From NCBI GenBank assembly GCA_025765615.1, contig JAIVFJ010000063.1, positions 186,001 to 250,000 of the forward strand: a DNA stretch of 64,000 nucleotides, read 5' to 3'. The notes under the pieces are model-generated. The model was given only the letters and a program-made list of their open reading frames with translations, did no database searches and was not told the origin of the DNA. This document shows, in pieces, positions 43,326 to 52,950 of the stretch; position 1 is the stretch's first letter, and each line of letters starts with the position of its first letter. Position numbers and translations under genes: made by a program. Source of the stretch: Zopfochytrium polystomum (lineage: Eukaryota; Chytridiomycota; Chytridiomycetes; Chytridiales; Chytridiaceae).

Positions 43326-43600
43326 TGTTGAGAATCGGGAGGAGCTGCACGCGCGGATGAGACGAAGATTCTCCCACATATATTGAGGAAGGATGACGAG
43401 AGAGGGACATCGGGGGACAGCGACGAGAAAGGAGGGCGTGATCACAAACCTGCACGCGCGGATGAGACGAAGATTCTCCCACACCGCATGTGACATGGAA
43501 AATGGCATAAATAGAGAGGGAGGCATGATCAGTGTGCAGACAAACCAAGTAAGAGAGCAAGAAAGAGAAAAGGAGAGAAAAGAAGGTTTAAAAGTCAACA
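43326..43600 (-). repeat. 3' LTR (relative to element transcription)
   Basis: 275 bp, TG...CA bounded on the plus strand. It holds two direct copies of a segment beginning gcacgcgcggatgagacgaa, at about 43346 and 43453, each followed by gattctcccaca. Confidence 0.95.
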
Positions 43601-43613
43601 CTCCCACCCATCA
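43601..43613 (-). promoter_or_regulatory. Polypurine tract
   Basis: On the element strand tgatgggtgggag directly abuts the 3' LTR, the expected place for plus-strand DNA priming. The tract is short with pyrimidine interruptions. Confidence 0.6.
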
Positions 43614-43619
43614 AGACTT

Positions 43620-46600
43620 TCAAGGGACAAGGAGACGTGAACGAAGCAAGGCGAACGAGTCAGTAGGAAGGGGCTTCGTGAGCAGATCAGCAATCATCTC
43701 CTGAGACCGGAGATGCTGAACGTCAATGATGTGCTCCTGCACCTTTTCGCGGATAAAATGATGGCGAATGTCAATGTGTTTGACCTGATTGGAAAGCTTC
43801 TGATTCTTGGCGACGGCAATGGCACTGCGATTATCCTCGTATATGATAGTGGGGCCATCAGATTGAGAGGCACCGAGATCAGAGAGCAGTTGGCGGAGCC
43901 AAAGGACTTCCTGAGTGGTAGACGAAAGAGCCATGTATTCGGCTTCAAGTGTAGAGAGTGCAACAGTGGCTTGGACATGACTGCGCCAGGAGACCGGACC
44001 TCCAGCATAGAAGTGAACAAAACCAGTGGTGGATCGGCGATCAGAGGCACTGCCACCGAAATCAGCGTCAGAGTAGCTGTGGAGTGGCGCTCGTTGAAGA
44101 TTGTTTGCAGTGGCAGCTGGTCCAGCATAGGCAAAGTGACTGAAGGACACAAGAGAGGGTGACAAGGAAGTGTAAGTAATACCGTAGGAGAGGGTGCTGC
44201 GGAGATAGCGGAGGATTCGCTTGGCCGCAGTCCAGTCAACCTCTGTGGGGCAACTGAGTTGCCGACTAAGCCGGGCTACTGCCATGGAAATGTCTGGGCG
44301 GGTCCCCAAAGAGAGATAGAGGAGGCAGCCAATAAGCTCTGCAAAGGGTTCAGAGGTGGGAGCAGCGGAACGGTCAGGCATGTACGAAGTGTGCATGGGT
44401 GTGGAGACAGAGGCGCAATCAGACATGCCAAAACGTTGGAGGATAGACTGAGCATAGCCAGTTTGGTGAATACGCACGCAAGCAAGATCTGGAGACTGTG
44501 CAATCTCGATGCCAATGAAGTAGCGCAGCAGACCAAGATCTTTCATGCGAAAACGGGCGCTTAGGGAAGCCTTGATGGCGGAGATTTCGGCAGGGGTCGA
44601 TCCGGCAATGAGAAGATCGTCAACATAGGCAACAATAAAACTCTTGAGACCAGCGCGGACACGAACATACACACACGCATCAGCTGGCGAAGAGGTGAAA
44701 CCGATGGACCGGAGATAGTCATCGAGAGTCTTGTTCCAGAGGTGGGGTGCCTGTTTCAAGCCGTAGAGGGAGCGTTTGAGCTTCCAGACATGATTGGGTT
44801 GGCCTGGGGCAACGTGACCCTCAGGTTGCTCGATGTACACATCGCGATCAATGGGAGCGTATAGGAAGGCGGTGGTGACGTCCATGTGATGAAGGGCGAG
44901 GCATTCGCTGGCGCAGACAGCAAGGACACTGCGAATGCTGGAGAGTTTTGCAGTAGGGGCAAAGATGTCATCAAAGTGGACACCTGCAACTTGCCGGTAG
45001 CCCTTAGCAACGAAGCGCGCTTTGTATCGAGTGGGACAACCGTTGGCGTCAGTCTTGATGCGAAACACCCAGCGGGAGGGAAGGACGAGAGTGCCCTCAG
45101 GGCGCGGAACGAGGTCAGCAACGTCGTTTTCCCGACAGGACGCAAGTTCCTCTTCACGAGCAATGCGCCATAGGTCTGCATCGGGACGAGTATTGCAGGC
45201 ACGAACAGTCTGTGGATCACCAGTGGGCACAGTATCCGTGAGAGATCCGACGAGACCAGGTTCGGCACATGCAAGTGTCGTTGAGGGAGGAGCCAAATAC
45301 AGGGACTCCTCCCACAGAAGGCGACTGAATGTGGTGAGTAGCCCAACAAACAGGGAGGAACCAGGATCGTCAGGGATGTAGGGTTGCCCATCAGGACGTA
45401 GGTAATCTTTGAGACGGGAGTTGGGTTGGCGAGTGCGCGTAGAGCGTCGGGGACCAGAAGGGGGAGGGGAACTGAGAGGAGGGAAGTTAACATCGTAGAC
45501 AGATGCCAAGTCTGGACGTGGCGGAGTTGAGGGAACAAGCGAACTGCCATCGGTCGAAGGTCGCTCCGGAGAAGGTGGAAGCGGGAAAAACGAAGGAGGA
45601 GTGGGGGCTGCTGTGGAAAGGGTATGGAGGAGCGTCATTGGGGAGCCTGGACTGGAGTCTGAGGACGCCACTTCAGCGAGCTCCGAAATGATAGTGTGGG
45701 GCACGACACCAGAGTCAGAGGTTGGCGACTTGGAGCGTGTTGATGTTGGTGACAGGGCCAGCTCGTCAGGGACAGGAACAGAGGGGGGGTCAGGGACTGG
45801 GGCGACTGTCGAGGAAACGGGGGCTGTGGTTGTGGTAGGACTGTGAAATGGGTAAAGCGAACCGACAGGATCGTTGGCCAGGGGGATGTGTGAGGCAGGC
45901 GCTGGTGGACGCGAGGAGGAGAATAAGGAGGAAGGGTTGGAGGGTAGTTGAGGGTCGGAAGGGTCAAAGATGTCTTCCCAGAAGATGACGTTTTGGCTGA
46001 GGACAATCCGGCCAGAGGAGAGACGAATGCGATATGCTTTTGACTCAAGGTCGTAACCGACAAAACGACCCTTTTCAGCCTTGGGGTGAAGTTTTGAGGT
46101 GCGGTCATCTCGAACGCGAATGACAAAAGCGACACAGCCCCATGTACGGAGATGTGAGAGGTCTGGCTTGCGACTGTGAATTTTCTCGTATGGGGACGTG
46201 CCATCAGCTCCAGGTAAGCGATTATGAAGATAAGTTGCCGTCATGAAAGCTTCACCCCACAAACTGAGAGGTGCGCGGGCTGCGTGAAGCATGGAGAGGG
46301 CGCGTTCAGCCAGAGTCCGGTTCATACGTTCTGCAACACCAATTTGACCGTGATGCGCAGCGCCAGGTGTGGAGAGTTGATGTTCAATCCCAGCCTGGCG
46401 GAGGGGAAAGCGAAAATCGGACCCAATAAACTCGGAACCGCGGTCGGAGCGGAACACTTTGAGAATGCGGCCAGTCTTCCTTTCCATTGTGGCCCTGAAA
46501 TCCGCAAAATGGGTGTATGTGGAGGCAGAGGTCAGGGACTTTTGGAAAACGGCGCAGACATAGTGGGTAGCGTCGTCGATGAAGAGGGTGACGTTTTTGA

Positions 46601-48530
46601 AGCCACCAATTGTGGGCTGCTTACAAACAAAACTGTCAGAGTGGACGACTTCAAGTGGAAGCGACGCACGGCGACCAACAGCTGGTAGGCGAACGTGATG
46701 GCCCTTGCCATAGATGCAACCTTCGCAACGAAGGGGAACTGGATCTGGGGGAAGTTGGAGCTGAGTTGCCACGCGTTCGAGTATTGGGAGGCCTGGGTGA
46801 CCAAGATAATGATGGAGCGTGGCACGGGTGAGAGGAGCCGCAGGTCGGTGTAAAGCAAGAACTGCTTGTTCCGCTTGATTGGGGACGTAGGCCCTTGAGC
46901 CAAGAGACCAGAGATTCTTGAGACGGCGACCGCAGCCAATATGCGTACCATTGGCTGTTAGCTGGACGTGGCTACGAGAAAAAGAGACAGAGGCACCCCC
47001 AGCAGTAAGACGGTCAACTGAGACGAGATTGGCGCAGAGCTTCGGGGCAAAATAGACGCCATGAAGGTGAAGTGGAGCGAGAGATGTGTCGTCAGGTGCG
47101 CGTGGAAGCAGCAGTGAGAGGGAGCCTACGTGCGTGCAAAGCAGGGCTGACCCATCTGGTTGGCTAAGCTTCAGACGCGAAGGGCGAATGCTGTGGAGAA
47201 GCGACAGGTTGGACGTGAGGTGTTGGGTACAGCCGGAGTCCAGCAAAAAATCCGTGTGCCCTGGCTCGGTGATGGCGTATACTGCCTGGAGTGGAGGTAG
47301 AGCGACGCGTAAAAGGGCAGGACTGAGGGCTAGGAGGTACAGCAAAAACTGCAGTAGTAGCTTCGGCCAGAAATAGGCCCAGCTCCAGCTGGCCGCAAAA
47401 CACGAGACTGGCTTCCGTGGAAAGACGTGGCGAGTTGTACGGCGGACGAATGTGCGTGGAGGTGGACGGCGGAAACCACAGCGACGATCGACGGAAAAGA
47501 CGAGATTTCTGCCGAGCAAACAAGGAACAGACAATGAAAGAAGAGGGACAGATGGAAGGAGCGAGATGTAGTAGGCAGAGGAGTACATGTATTCTTCAAC
47601 GAATGACTCTTCCAAAACAGCAGCAGAAGGGCTAATAAGCATGGCTGCATCTTTGGTCACTTTCTCTCTCTCTCCTTGGTCAGAGGCGGCGGGCGTGCGG
47701 CAGGCGCGGCGAGGATTGTGATAACGGCCACAGATCTTGCAGGTGCCCCAGCACTGGTTTGTCGTGTGTGTGGCGGCACGGCGAGAGCGTCCAGCAGACA
47801 TACATTTTGAGCAAGATGGCGAAAGTGCAGGTAGAGCGGCAGTCGGCAGCGAGAATACTGTCATTTTCATGACGGTCTGTGCAGCGTCTTGATCACGACG
47901 AATCTTGGCGCGAATGTCGGCGAGAAGGTCGTCGCTGTTAAGCTCGCTGTTGTGCTTGATGTCGGCGTAGCTTGTCCAAGTTGAGGTGGCCGGGAGCGCC
48001 AGCATGATGAGATCGACAAGGATATCGTCGTCAAGGGGCTTGCTGGCTTTTCGGAGAACAGCTTGATCCTTCTCAAGTGAGTCAAGGCAGTCGAGGAGGG
48101 TAGCGTTGTCGTCGGCCTTCGTTTGAAACATGTGGCGACGAACGGTGCTGAGAATGTGACGATCCGACTGACCGAACTGTTTCTTGAGACGGTGCCAGAT
48201 CACAGCCGCGGTGTTGAGACTACCAACTTGCTCCTGGAGTTTCGAGCTGAGAGCAAGGAGAAGAAGTTCGATCGCTTCAGCGTTGCCCTTGCGGAACTTG
48301 ACTTTTTCGTCTGGAGAGAGTGTGACAGCGGCTACGTCTTTATTGGAGGTGTCCTTGCCCGCAGCGGGAAAGGCGTCATGGTACTTGTCGGCATTGGTGA
48401 GGATGTCGGGATCGTCTAGCTTGTTGGCGGTATTGGCAATGAATCGACTCCAGACTGGATAGGATGGAGAATTGGCGTCTTCGGGGTTACCCGAGAAGAT
48501 TGGAAGGACGATGCGTTTAGATTCAGCCAT
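43620..48530 (-). CDS. copia gag-pol polyprotein, 1636 aa
   Basis: One continuous frame from ATG at 48530 to a stop 19 bp before the 3' LTR. Gag spans about residues 1-290, with a variant zinc knuckle near 266-279 (CKICGRYHNPRRAC, spacing CX2CX3HX5C rather than CX2CX4HX4C). An unusual hydrophobic/basic stretch covers about 300-420. The protease active site DSGCTQH is near 430. Integrase has an HHCC zinc region (LGHPG ... CEGCIYGKGHH, about 570-610) and catalytic D, D, E in HSDSF, RSDRGSEF and GVAERMNRT (about 630, 694, 733). After a Ser/Pro linker, reverse transcriptase spans about 1150-1350 with RYKARFVAKGYRQ, DVTTAFLY and YVDD at about 1301. RNase H (about 1480-1620) has YSDADFGG, STLEAEYMAL and EDNRSAI. 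No gag/pol frameshift or stop is seen, so the pol level is not set by frameshifting. Confidence 0.97.
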   Translation of the reverse strand: MAESKRIVLPIFSGNPEDANSPSYPVWSRFIANTANKLDDPDILTNADKYHDAFPAAGKDTSNKDVAAVTLSPDEKVKFRKGNAEAIELLLLALSSKLQEQVGSLNTAAVIWHRLKKQFGQSDRHILSTVRRHMFQTKADDNATLLDCLDSLEKDQAVLRKASKPLDDDILVDLIMLALPATSTWTSYADIKHNSELNSDDLLADIRAKIRRDQDAAQTVMKMTVFSLPTAALPALSPSCSKCMSAGRSRRAATHTTNQCWGTCKICGRYHNPRRACRTPAASDQGEREKVTKDAAMLISPSAAVLEESFVEEYMYSSAYYISLLPSVPLLSLSVPCLLGRNLVFSVDRRCGFRRPPPRTFVRRTTRHVFPRKPVSCFAASWSWAYFWPKLLLQFLLYLLALSPALLRVALPPLQAVYAITEPGHTDFLLDSGCTQHLTSNLSLLHSIRPSRLKLSQPDGSALLCTHVGSLSLLLPRAPDDTSLAPLHLHGVYFAPKLCANLVSVDRLTAGGASVSFSRSHVQLTANGTHIGCGRRLKNLWSLGSRAYVPNQAEQAVLALHRPAAPLTRATLHHYLGHPGLPILERVATQLQLPPDPVPLRCEGCIYGKGHHVRLPAVGRRASLPLEVVHSDSFVCKQPTIGGFKNVTLFIDDATHYVCAVFQKSLTSASTYTHFADFRATMERKTGRILKVFRSDRGSEFIGSDFRFPLRQAGIEHQLSTPGAAHHGQIGVAERMNRTLAERALSMLHAARAPLSLWGEAFMTATYLHNRLPGADGTSPYEKIHSRKPDLSHLRTWGCVAFVIRVRDDRTSKLHPKAEKGRFVGYDLESKAYRIRLSSGRIVLSQNVIFWEDIFDPSDPQLPSNPSSLFSSSRPPAPASHIPLANDPVGSLYPFHSPTTTTAPVSSTVAPVPDPPSVPVPDELALSPTSTRSKSPTSDSGVVPHTIISELAEVASSDSSPGSPMTLLHTLSTAAPTPPSFFPLPPSPERPSTDGSSLVPSTPPRPDLASVYDVNFPPLSSPPPSGPRRSTRTRQPNSRLKDYLRPDGQPYIPDDPGSSLFVGLLTTFSRLLWEESLYLAPPSTTLACAEPGLVGSLTDTVPTGDPQTVRACNTRPDADLWRIAREEELASCRENDVADLVPRPEGTLVLPSRWVFRIKTDANGCPTRYKARFVAKGYRQVAGVHFDDIFAPTAKLSSIRSVLAVCASECLALHHMDVTTAFLYAPIDRDVYIEQPEGHVAPGQPNHVWKLKRSLYGLKQAPHLWNKTLDDYLRSIGFTSSPADACVYVRVRAGLKSFIVAYVDDLLIAGSTPAEISAIKASLSARFRMKDLGLLRYFIGIEIAQSPDLACVRIHQTGYAQSILQRFGMSDCASVSTPMHTSYMPDRSAAPTSEPFAELIGCLLYLSLGTRPDISMAVARLSRQLSCPTEVDWTAAKRILRYLRSTLSYGITYTSLSPSLVSFSHFAYAGPAATANNLQRAPLHSYSDADFGGSASDRRSTTGFVHFYAGGPVSWRSHVQATVALSTLEAEYMALSSTTQEVLWLRQLLSDLGASQSDGPTIIYEDNRSAIAVAKNQKLSNQVKHIDIRHHFIREKVQEHIIDVQHLRSQEMIADLLTKPLPTDSFALLRSRLLVP

Positions 48531-48569
48531 TGTGTCGAGTGGTGGTGTGTGCGCGTACGGCTCAGTAGC

Positions 48570-48587
48570 ACCTTGGGCTCATAACCC
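48570..48587 (-). promoter_or_regulatory. Primer-binding site complementary to the initiator tRNA-Met anticodon arm
   Basis: The plus strand next to the 5' LTR reads gggctcataaccc (48575-48587), and the two following LTR bases extend it to ...tg. This is identical to the anticodon stem-loop of fungal initiator tRNA-Met (GGGCTCATAACCCTG in yeast). The element RNA can thus pair with the internal anticodon region, not the 3' CCA end. That is the half-tRNA priming arrangement known for Drosophila copia. Confidence 0.85.
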
Positions 48588-48862
48588 TGTTGAGAATCGG
48601 GAGGAGCTGCACGCGCGGATGAGACGAAGATTCTCCCACATATATTGAGGAAGGATGACGAGAGAGGGACATCGGGGGACAGCGACGAGAAAGGAGGGCG
48701 TGATCACAAACCTGCACGCGCGGATGAGACGAAGATTCTCCCACACCGCATGTGACATGGAAAATGGCATAAATAGAGAGGGAGGCATGATCAGTGTGCA
48801 GACAAACCAAGTAAGAGAGCAAGAAAGAGAAAAGGAGAGAAAAGAAGGTTTAAAAGTCAACA
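48588..48862 (-). repeat. 5' LTR (relative to element transcription)
   Basis: 275 bp. By eye every base matches 43326-43600. Confidence 0.95.
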
Positions 48863-49090
48863 GCTATGATGATACGTAATCGAAACGTAATCGCTCTTCA
48901 CCGTGGCCCGGAAAAAGGGCGACATAGTTATTGTTGAATATTGCACGTGGGGAAACATGAACAATTCTCGCTATGACGACGTCAGTGTCGAACATCGTCG
49001 ACGACAGAGCGGTAATGATGGTACTGACAGCAGTGGGTGACCAACTACGCTGAGGTCAAGCCGACACACCTTAGTGAAAGCGCTCGCCGG
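48863..49090 (+). repeat. Segmental duplication, copy A (right part)
   Basis: Resumes homology to copy B at 52955-53165 (gatgatacgtaatcg ... tcttcaccg[t/a]ggcccgg ... tatgacgacgtcagtgtcgaac ... cgacacaccttagtga). The copia element and its target duplication separate it from the left part. Confidence 0.8.
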
Positions 49091-49483
49091 AAGCACAGCC
49101 CTACCGTGTCCGATGGCTGAGAATTCCCGATTGATTTTGCGTTGCGCCCTTTTGCTCGCTTTTCGATGACAGCACGGCGAGGTGCTGTCGGTGAACCCTC
49201 TGCGCGACTCCCGCCCTGACTGACCGTCGAACTCGGTTTGGCGCTCATTCCCAGTAGACGCGCACTGGGGGCGGTTGACGATGCGTGCTGGACATCCCAA
49301 GAAAAGGATTTCGCTGATGGAGTTACAAGCAGTTTCTTTCGCACTCTTGTTTCAACCAATCGTTCAGCAGCCAAAAAATGGTAAAGCTGACAACTGCGGT
49401 GCCCAATCAACCGTAAAGCATAGTTCTTATGTAAATAAGAGCATACTCGAAAGAGTTCACATTGAACAAAACCACCCGTTGTA
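49091..49483. other. Intergenic, nothing recognised
   Basis: Short frames only. The stop of the coiled-coil gene lies at the right edge. Confidence 0.4.
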
Positions 49484-50402
49484 CTAATCATACTGAGCAA
49501 CCCAAAAGTCGACTACGAAACCCTGTTCACGAGCAAACAGAGTAAGAATTTTCCCCGCAACCCGGCGGAAACCGACGTCCACCTTCCCAGCAAGCTGTAT
49601 CTCCACAATTCGGCTACCCTTCACTCCGGTAAATCGATGAGTCTGATTGCCAAAGTCTTTGTAGCAAAGCGGTATCGCTGAAACGACGATGGCGTCGGCT
49701 GCGACATCACCGACGGGTGTCTGCATCGTGCGGGCGCAATCACGAAGCCCCTTTACAAAGGTGTTTGGGCCATGTTTAAGAATCCAGCGCCATTTGTCGG
49801 CTCTGGAAGCGCCGTCTGGTCCAAAGTAGTGGAGCTCTTCGGCTCCTTCTGCAAGTTGGATGCCATGTTCGTCAGTGGATTCGTTGCACACTTCACGGCA
49901 TATACCAAACCTATTAAAGCCCGAGTCATGAGCATTTGCTCGTGCCAAGCGAGCTCTGTCTTTAAAATAGATCTACGACCCGTACATATATTCCTTACGT
50001 AAGTGGATTGAAAGAAATAAGCCGGGGATTGGCAACCCACCTGTTCGCGGTGACCTCCCGAATGATGAAGTCCTTGTCAGCCAAAAGTCTCTCCTTATCC
50101 ACAAGCCGCTCGTCCTTTTCAGCAAGCTTCTCGTCCCTTTCAGCAAGCCTCTGGTCCCTTTCAGCAAGCCTCTGGTCCCTTTCAGCAAGCCTCTGGTCCT
50201 TGACAGCTGCCTCAGCGTCGATCAGCTTTGCGGCAGCCTGCAGGTACCGCACTTCGGCGGGCCTGGCCAGCGCTTCCCGAAGAAGCTGCTGCGCATTGGT
50301 CGGCAGAGACCCATCTTCAACAACAATGGCGCCTGCATCGGTGGTGGTGTTGGTGTGGATGCTGTCCGAATCTTGTTGTTGAGCGCCGATGTGGGAAAAC
50401 AT
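49484..50402 (-). CDS. Coiled-coil protein with a conserved C-terminal domain of an unrecognised multicopy family, 2 exons
   Basis: Minus-strand exons 50402-50041 and 49955-49484 (intron gtgggt...gacag, phase 2) give about 277 aa. Residues 1-65 are polar (MFSHIGAQQQDSDSIHTN, LLREALARPAEVRYLQAAAK). Residues about 65-115 are perfect heptads, R-D-Q-R-L-A-E repeated, encoded by 21-bp tandem repeats, which should form a rod-like coiled coil. The C-terminal part has KWRWILKHGPNTFVKGLRD, CYKDFGNQTHRFTGVKGSRI, VEIQLAGKVDVGFRRVAGK and ILTLFAREQGF, and ends VAQYD. I do not recognise the domain. Broken relatives of its 3' end occur at 42190-42745 and 52500-52950. This copy is the only one here with open frames and a coiled coil. 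Confidence 0.65.
50104..50200 (-). repeat. 21-bp tandem repeats encoding heptads
   Basis: About four to five copies of a ctttcagcaagcctctggtcc-type unit, two or three of them identical. Each encodes one heptad of the coiled coil. Copy number is likely to vary between alleles. Confidence 0.85.
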
Positions 50403-50893
50403 AAAAAAATAAAAATAAAAATAAAAAGCTCTTGGGATGCGAAGATTTTACCGGGCGACTCGCTTGGACTGCTTCAGGTGGTAGTAGGACGAGCGGGGGC
50501 GGCGGTCAGCGCGGGCACAGATCGGGCTGGCGTCTGCCAAAAGAAAGATCGCGGAGGCATGACGAGCAGCCCATCGTTGGATCACCACCGTATGACGGGA
50601 GGAACAGAGTGTGGTTTTGGACATCATCGCCGCAAGGTGAAAACAAACAAACAAAAATAAAACGGTCAGGAGACCCCAGTGGGAGTGGAAGCAAAGAGTG
50701 GTTGGGAGTTGAGGAGTGTGTGTTTGGTGGTGCGATGGCAGGGTCGCGGCGTCGCAGAAGGAAAGGAGGGGGAGACGTTCGGGGTTGTGTTTGTTGGTGG
50801 TGGTGCTTCCCACGTTTTGATGCGTTATCGGACAAGTCAGCGACGAGAGAGCGAAGAAGGAAGAGCAGCGAGGACTGCGGTTCGAACTGTCTC
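50403..50893. other. Intergenic, nothing recognised
   Basis: An (ATAAAA)n-like tract at 50401-50428 lies before the coiled-coil gene start. Long frames (50448-51551 minus) run through the duplicated pseudogene and are not credible. Confidence 0.4.
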
Positions 50894-51227
50894 CCATGGA
50901 AGGTGCCGCAGGCAGGGGTGCAAATACGACGAAAGAGCCGCCGCGTCGCACGAGTCTAGCGATAAGCCGAAACAGCGGCCGTGGTACGCGAGGGTCGGTG
51001 GCGCTGTCGGTGGGTGGGTATCGTCGTTGTGGTTCGGGTCGAAAGAAGAGTCTAAAGAAACGGGTGGTGGCGGATTCGAGTAACGTGACTTGTTTGGCGT
51101 GATTTATCCGCGCCTCGCTAACCCTCTGGCATTTTCTTTTCGCCCCCCCAGATGGATGTCCGCCCTGACCGCGGCGTTCCTGACGCTCAGCATCGGCGGA
51201 GTCGTGTTTTTCGAATTCATTAGGTAA
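50894..51227 (+). pseudogene. Truncated copy of the tail-anchored membrane protein gene (duplication copy B)
   Basis: It matches the end of exon 2 and exon 3 of 39384-40867 almost base for base. A 7-base deletion where copy A reads KEPPLPPSHES shifts the frame. The 5' 80 percent of the gene is absent. The splice donor region is altered from cag-gtaac to cgagtaac. The transmembrane exon (51152-51227) is still intact with only conservative changes. Confidence 0.85.
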
Positions 51228-52499
51228 TGGGGCTGCCTTTTCGTTCTTCGTCGGTGAAATTTCGTGCGTTAAGCTATTGAACGCAGGCCGACGCTCTCGC
51301 GCATTTCGTAATCCCCTGAGGGGGAAAATCGCACAGCGGAGTCTCAACCGAAGTACTGGTGGCAAGCGGAGTTTGGGGGAGAAGAACGAGCCACTTCCCT
51401 TGCTCCGACCCCCTCCGCAACTCGTGGACTCCGCCTGTGCAAGCGCCTCCTGTACATTTCCTTTTTTTGTTCTTTGCAATCCCCTTATCCTTTCTGTTTC
51501 CGTCCCCCGGGGCTGCTCCAGGACCATACTTGTTGGCATCGCGAGGCCCACGTAAAAACAAAGATAGCAACAAAATTAGGAAACAAAAAAAAAAAAGAAA
51601 CCTACTTTTAACGCCTATCCAGCAACACCCAAAAAAAAGGACCCCATCCCGTTCTCTTTTACAGCTCGTCTTTCTTGTTTTCTTTGTTCTGGAATGTTGT
51701 GGTGGAGCTAACTCAGTTTAAATCGTGCTTTCTTCTGGGTGGCTTGGATGCACTCCACCCCTTTGCCCTCTTGAAACTTGCTTCAATCTTGCCCCCATCT
51801 TGATCCAAACTTCTCTTCCAAAAACTGTTTCCCTCGGGTCATAATGCTTTTCTCTCTCTTGGTCCCTTCAACCTTGCATTCTTTGGAACACTTGTCGTCG
51901 TCTTGCTTTTTGGACGTGGGGAGGCTGCGGGCATTCTTCACTCTTCCTCTCGCGTAATGGAAAAAACAAAACCCCCAGATCACTTTCCGTCGGTAGTTCC
52001 AGTATTCAACGTAGTGAACAGCGACAACGTGTTGGCGCGTAGAACTCGAAGGCATCGCTCTCCGCGGTCAATAAAAACACCTACAATATGACACGCACAA
52101 TACGACAACATTTTTTTTGTTGGCAATGTCAAGCACGCCGGGTCTAAAACGTTGCCGCTTGACACAGGCGTGAAACGAGTGAGGGCGTGGCTTCAGTCGC
52201 TTGACCACACGAACGTTCCCCGCCTTCAGTCGCCTCCCAGACACTCCCGAATTTCTGAACGAGCTGGTCGGCAGGACAGCAAAGGCTTCTTTCCTATTGA
52301 AATGGCGCTTTTGCAATTGGAAATTGTGCTTTGGAAAGGCTTGTTGGTCTGACCAACGTGAAATGATGTCGACATAGTACTCGGAGTCAAGCCCCTGATT
52401 TATTTGAATATATTACACATGCTGCAAAATCACCACCTCCCGTCAAAATTTCAGCAGCTGTAGGATGGAGTCGCCAGACGTGGCGTCATCTTGAACGAC
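51228..52499. other. Non-coding stretch inside duplication copy B
   Basis: Mirrors 40868-42189 with many small indels. No supportable ORF. Confidence 0.5.
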
Positions 52500-52950
52500 A
52501 GAAACATCCACAGAAAAGCCTTGCCCCCGAGCAGAAAAGTGAGAATTTTCCCGGCCACACCGCGGAAACCGAGTCGGCCTCTCCCGAAAACTGAATTTCA
52601 ACTATCCGGCTTTCCCGGACTCCCGCAACCGATGGGTCTGGTTGCTGAAGTCCTTGTAAGACGCCATAATCGTCGAAACGACCGTGGTGTCGGCCGCAGT
52701 GTCACTGATGCACAACTGCTCCAGCCACAACTCTATCTGCCTTCGGCGGTGTTGGCGTCTTAAGGACTTCAGCAACCAGATCCACCGATTCGCGGGAGTC
52801 CGGGGAAGCCGAATATTAGAAACACAGTTTTCCGCCAAGCAGTCGCGTGTCAGCAGCAGCGCGGTCATGGCATCTTACAAAGACTTTAGCAATCAGATCC
52901 ATCGGTTTGCAGGAGTCCAGGGAAGCCGAATAGTTGAAATAATGTTTGCC
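52500..52950. pseudogene. Broken 3' fragments of the coiled-coil gene family (copy B)
   Basis: The same inverted/direct set as at 42190-42745: a minus fragment (about 52500-52670), then plus fragments (about 52765-52830 and 52868-52945, YKDFSNQIHRFAGVQGSRIV). All are frame-disrupted; the last is truncated at the deletion junction of copy B. Confidence 0.65.

Larger units (their letters stand above)
43321..48867 (-). mobile_element. Full-length Ty1/copia LTR retrotransposon with 5-bp target-site duplication
   Basis: The element proper is 43326-48862 (5537 bp), transcribed on the minus strand. Both LTRs are 275 bp, begin tgttga and end tcaaca (inverted ends), and appear identical base for base. 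The 5-bp target duplication is gctat at 43321-43325 and 48863-48867. It has one uninterrupted gag-pol frame, a primer-binding site and a purine tract. Identical LTRs, an intact frame and a perfect target duplication indicate a very recent insertion, possibly still active. The domain order protease-integrase-RT-RNase H defines Pseudoviridae/copia. Confidence 0.97.

Noticed and set aside
44756..46204. Additional frames on both strands inside the copia element (for example 44756-45550 minus)
   Set aside because: Out-of-frame shadows of the single gag-pol frame, which carries all the catalytic motifs.
50448..51551. 367-aa minus-strand ORF
   Set aside because: It runs across the duplicated tail-anchored pseudogene on the opposite strand, and the equivalent frame is not kept in duplication copy A.
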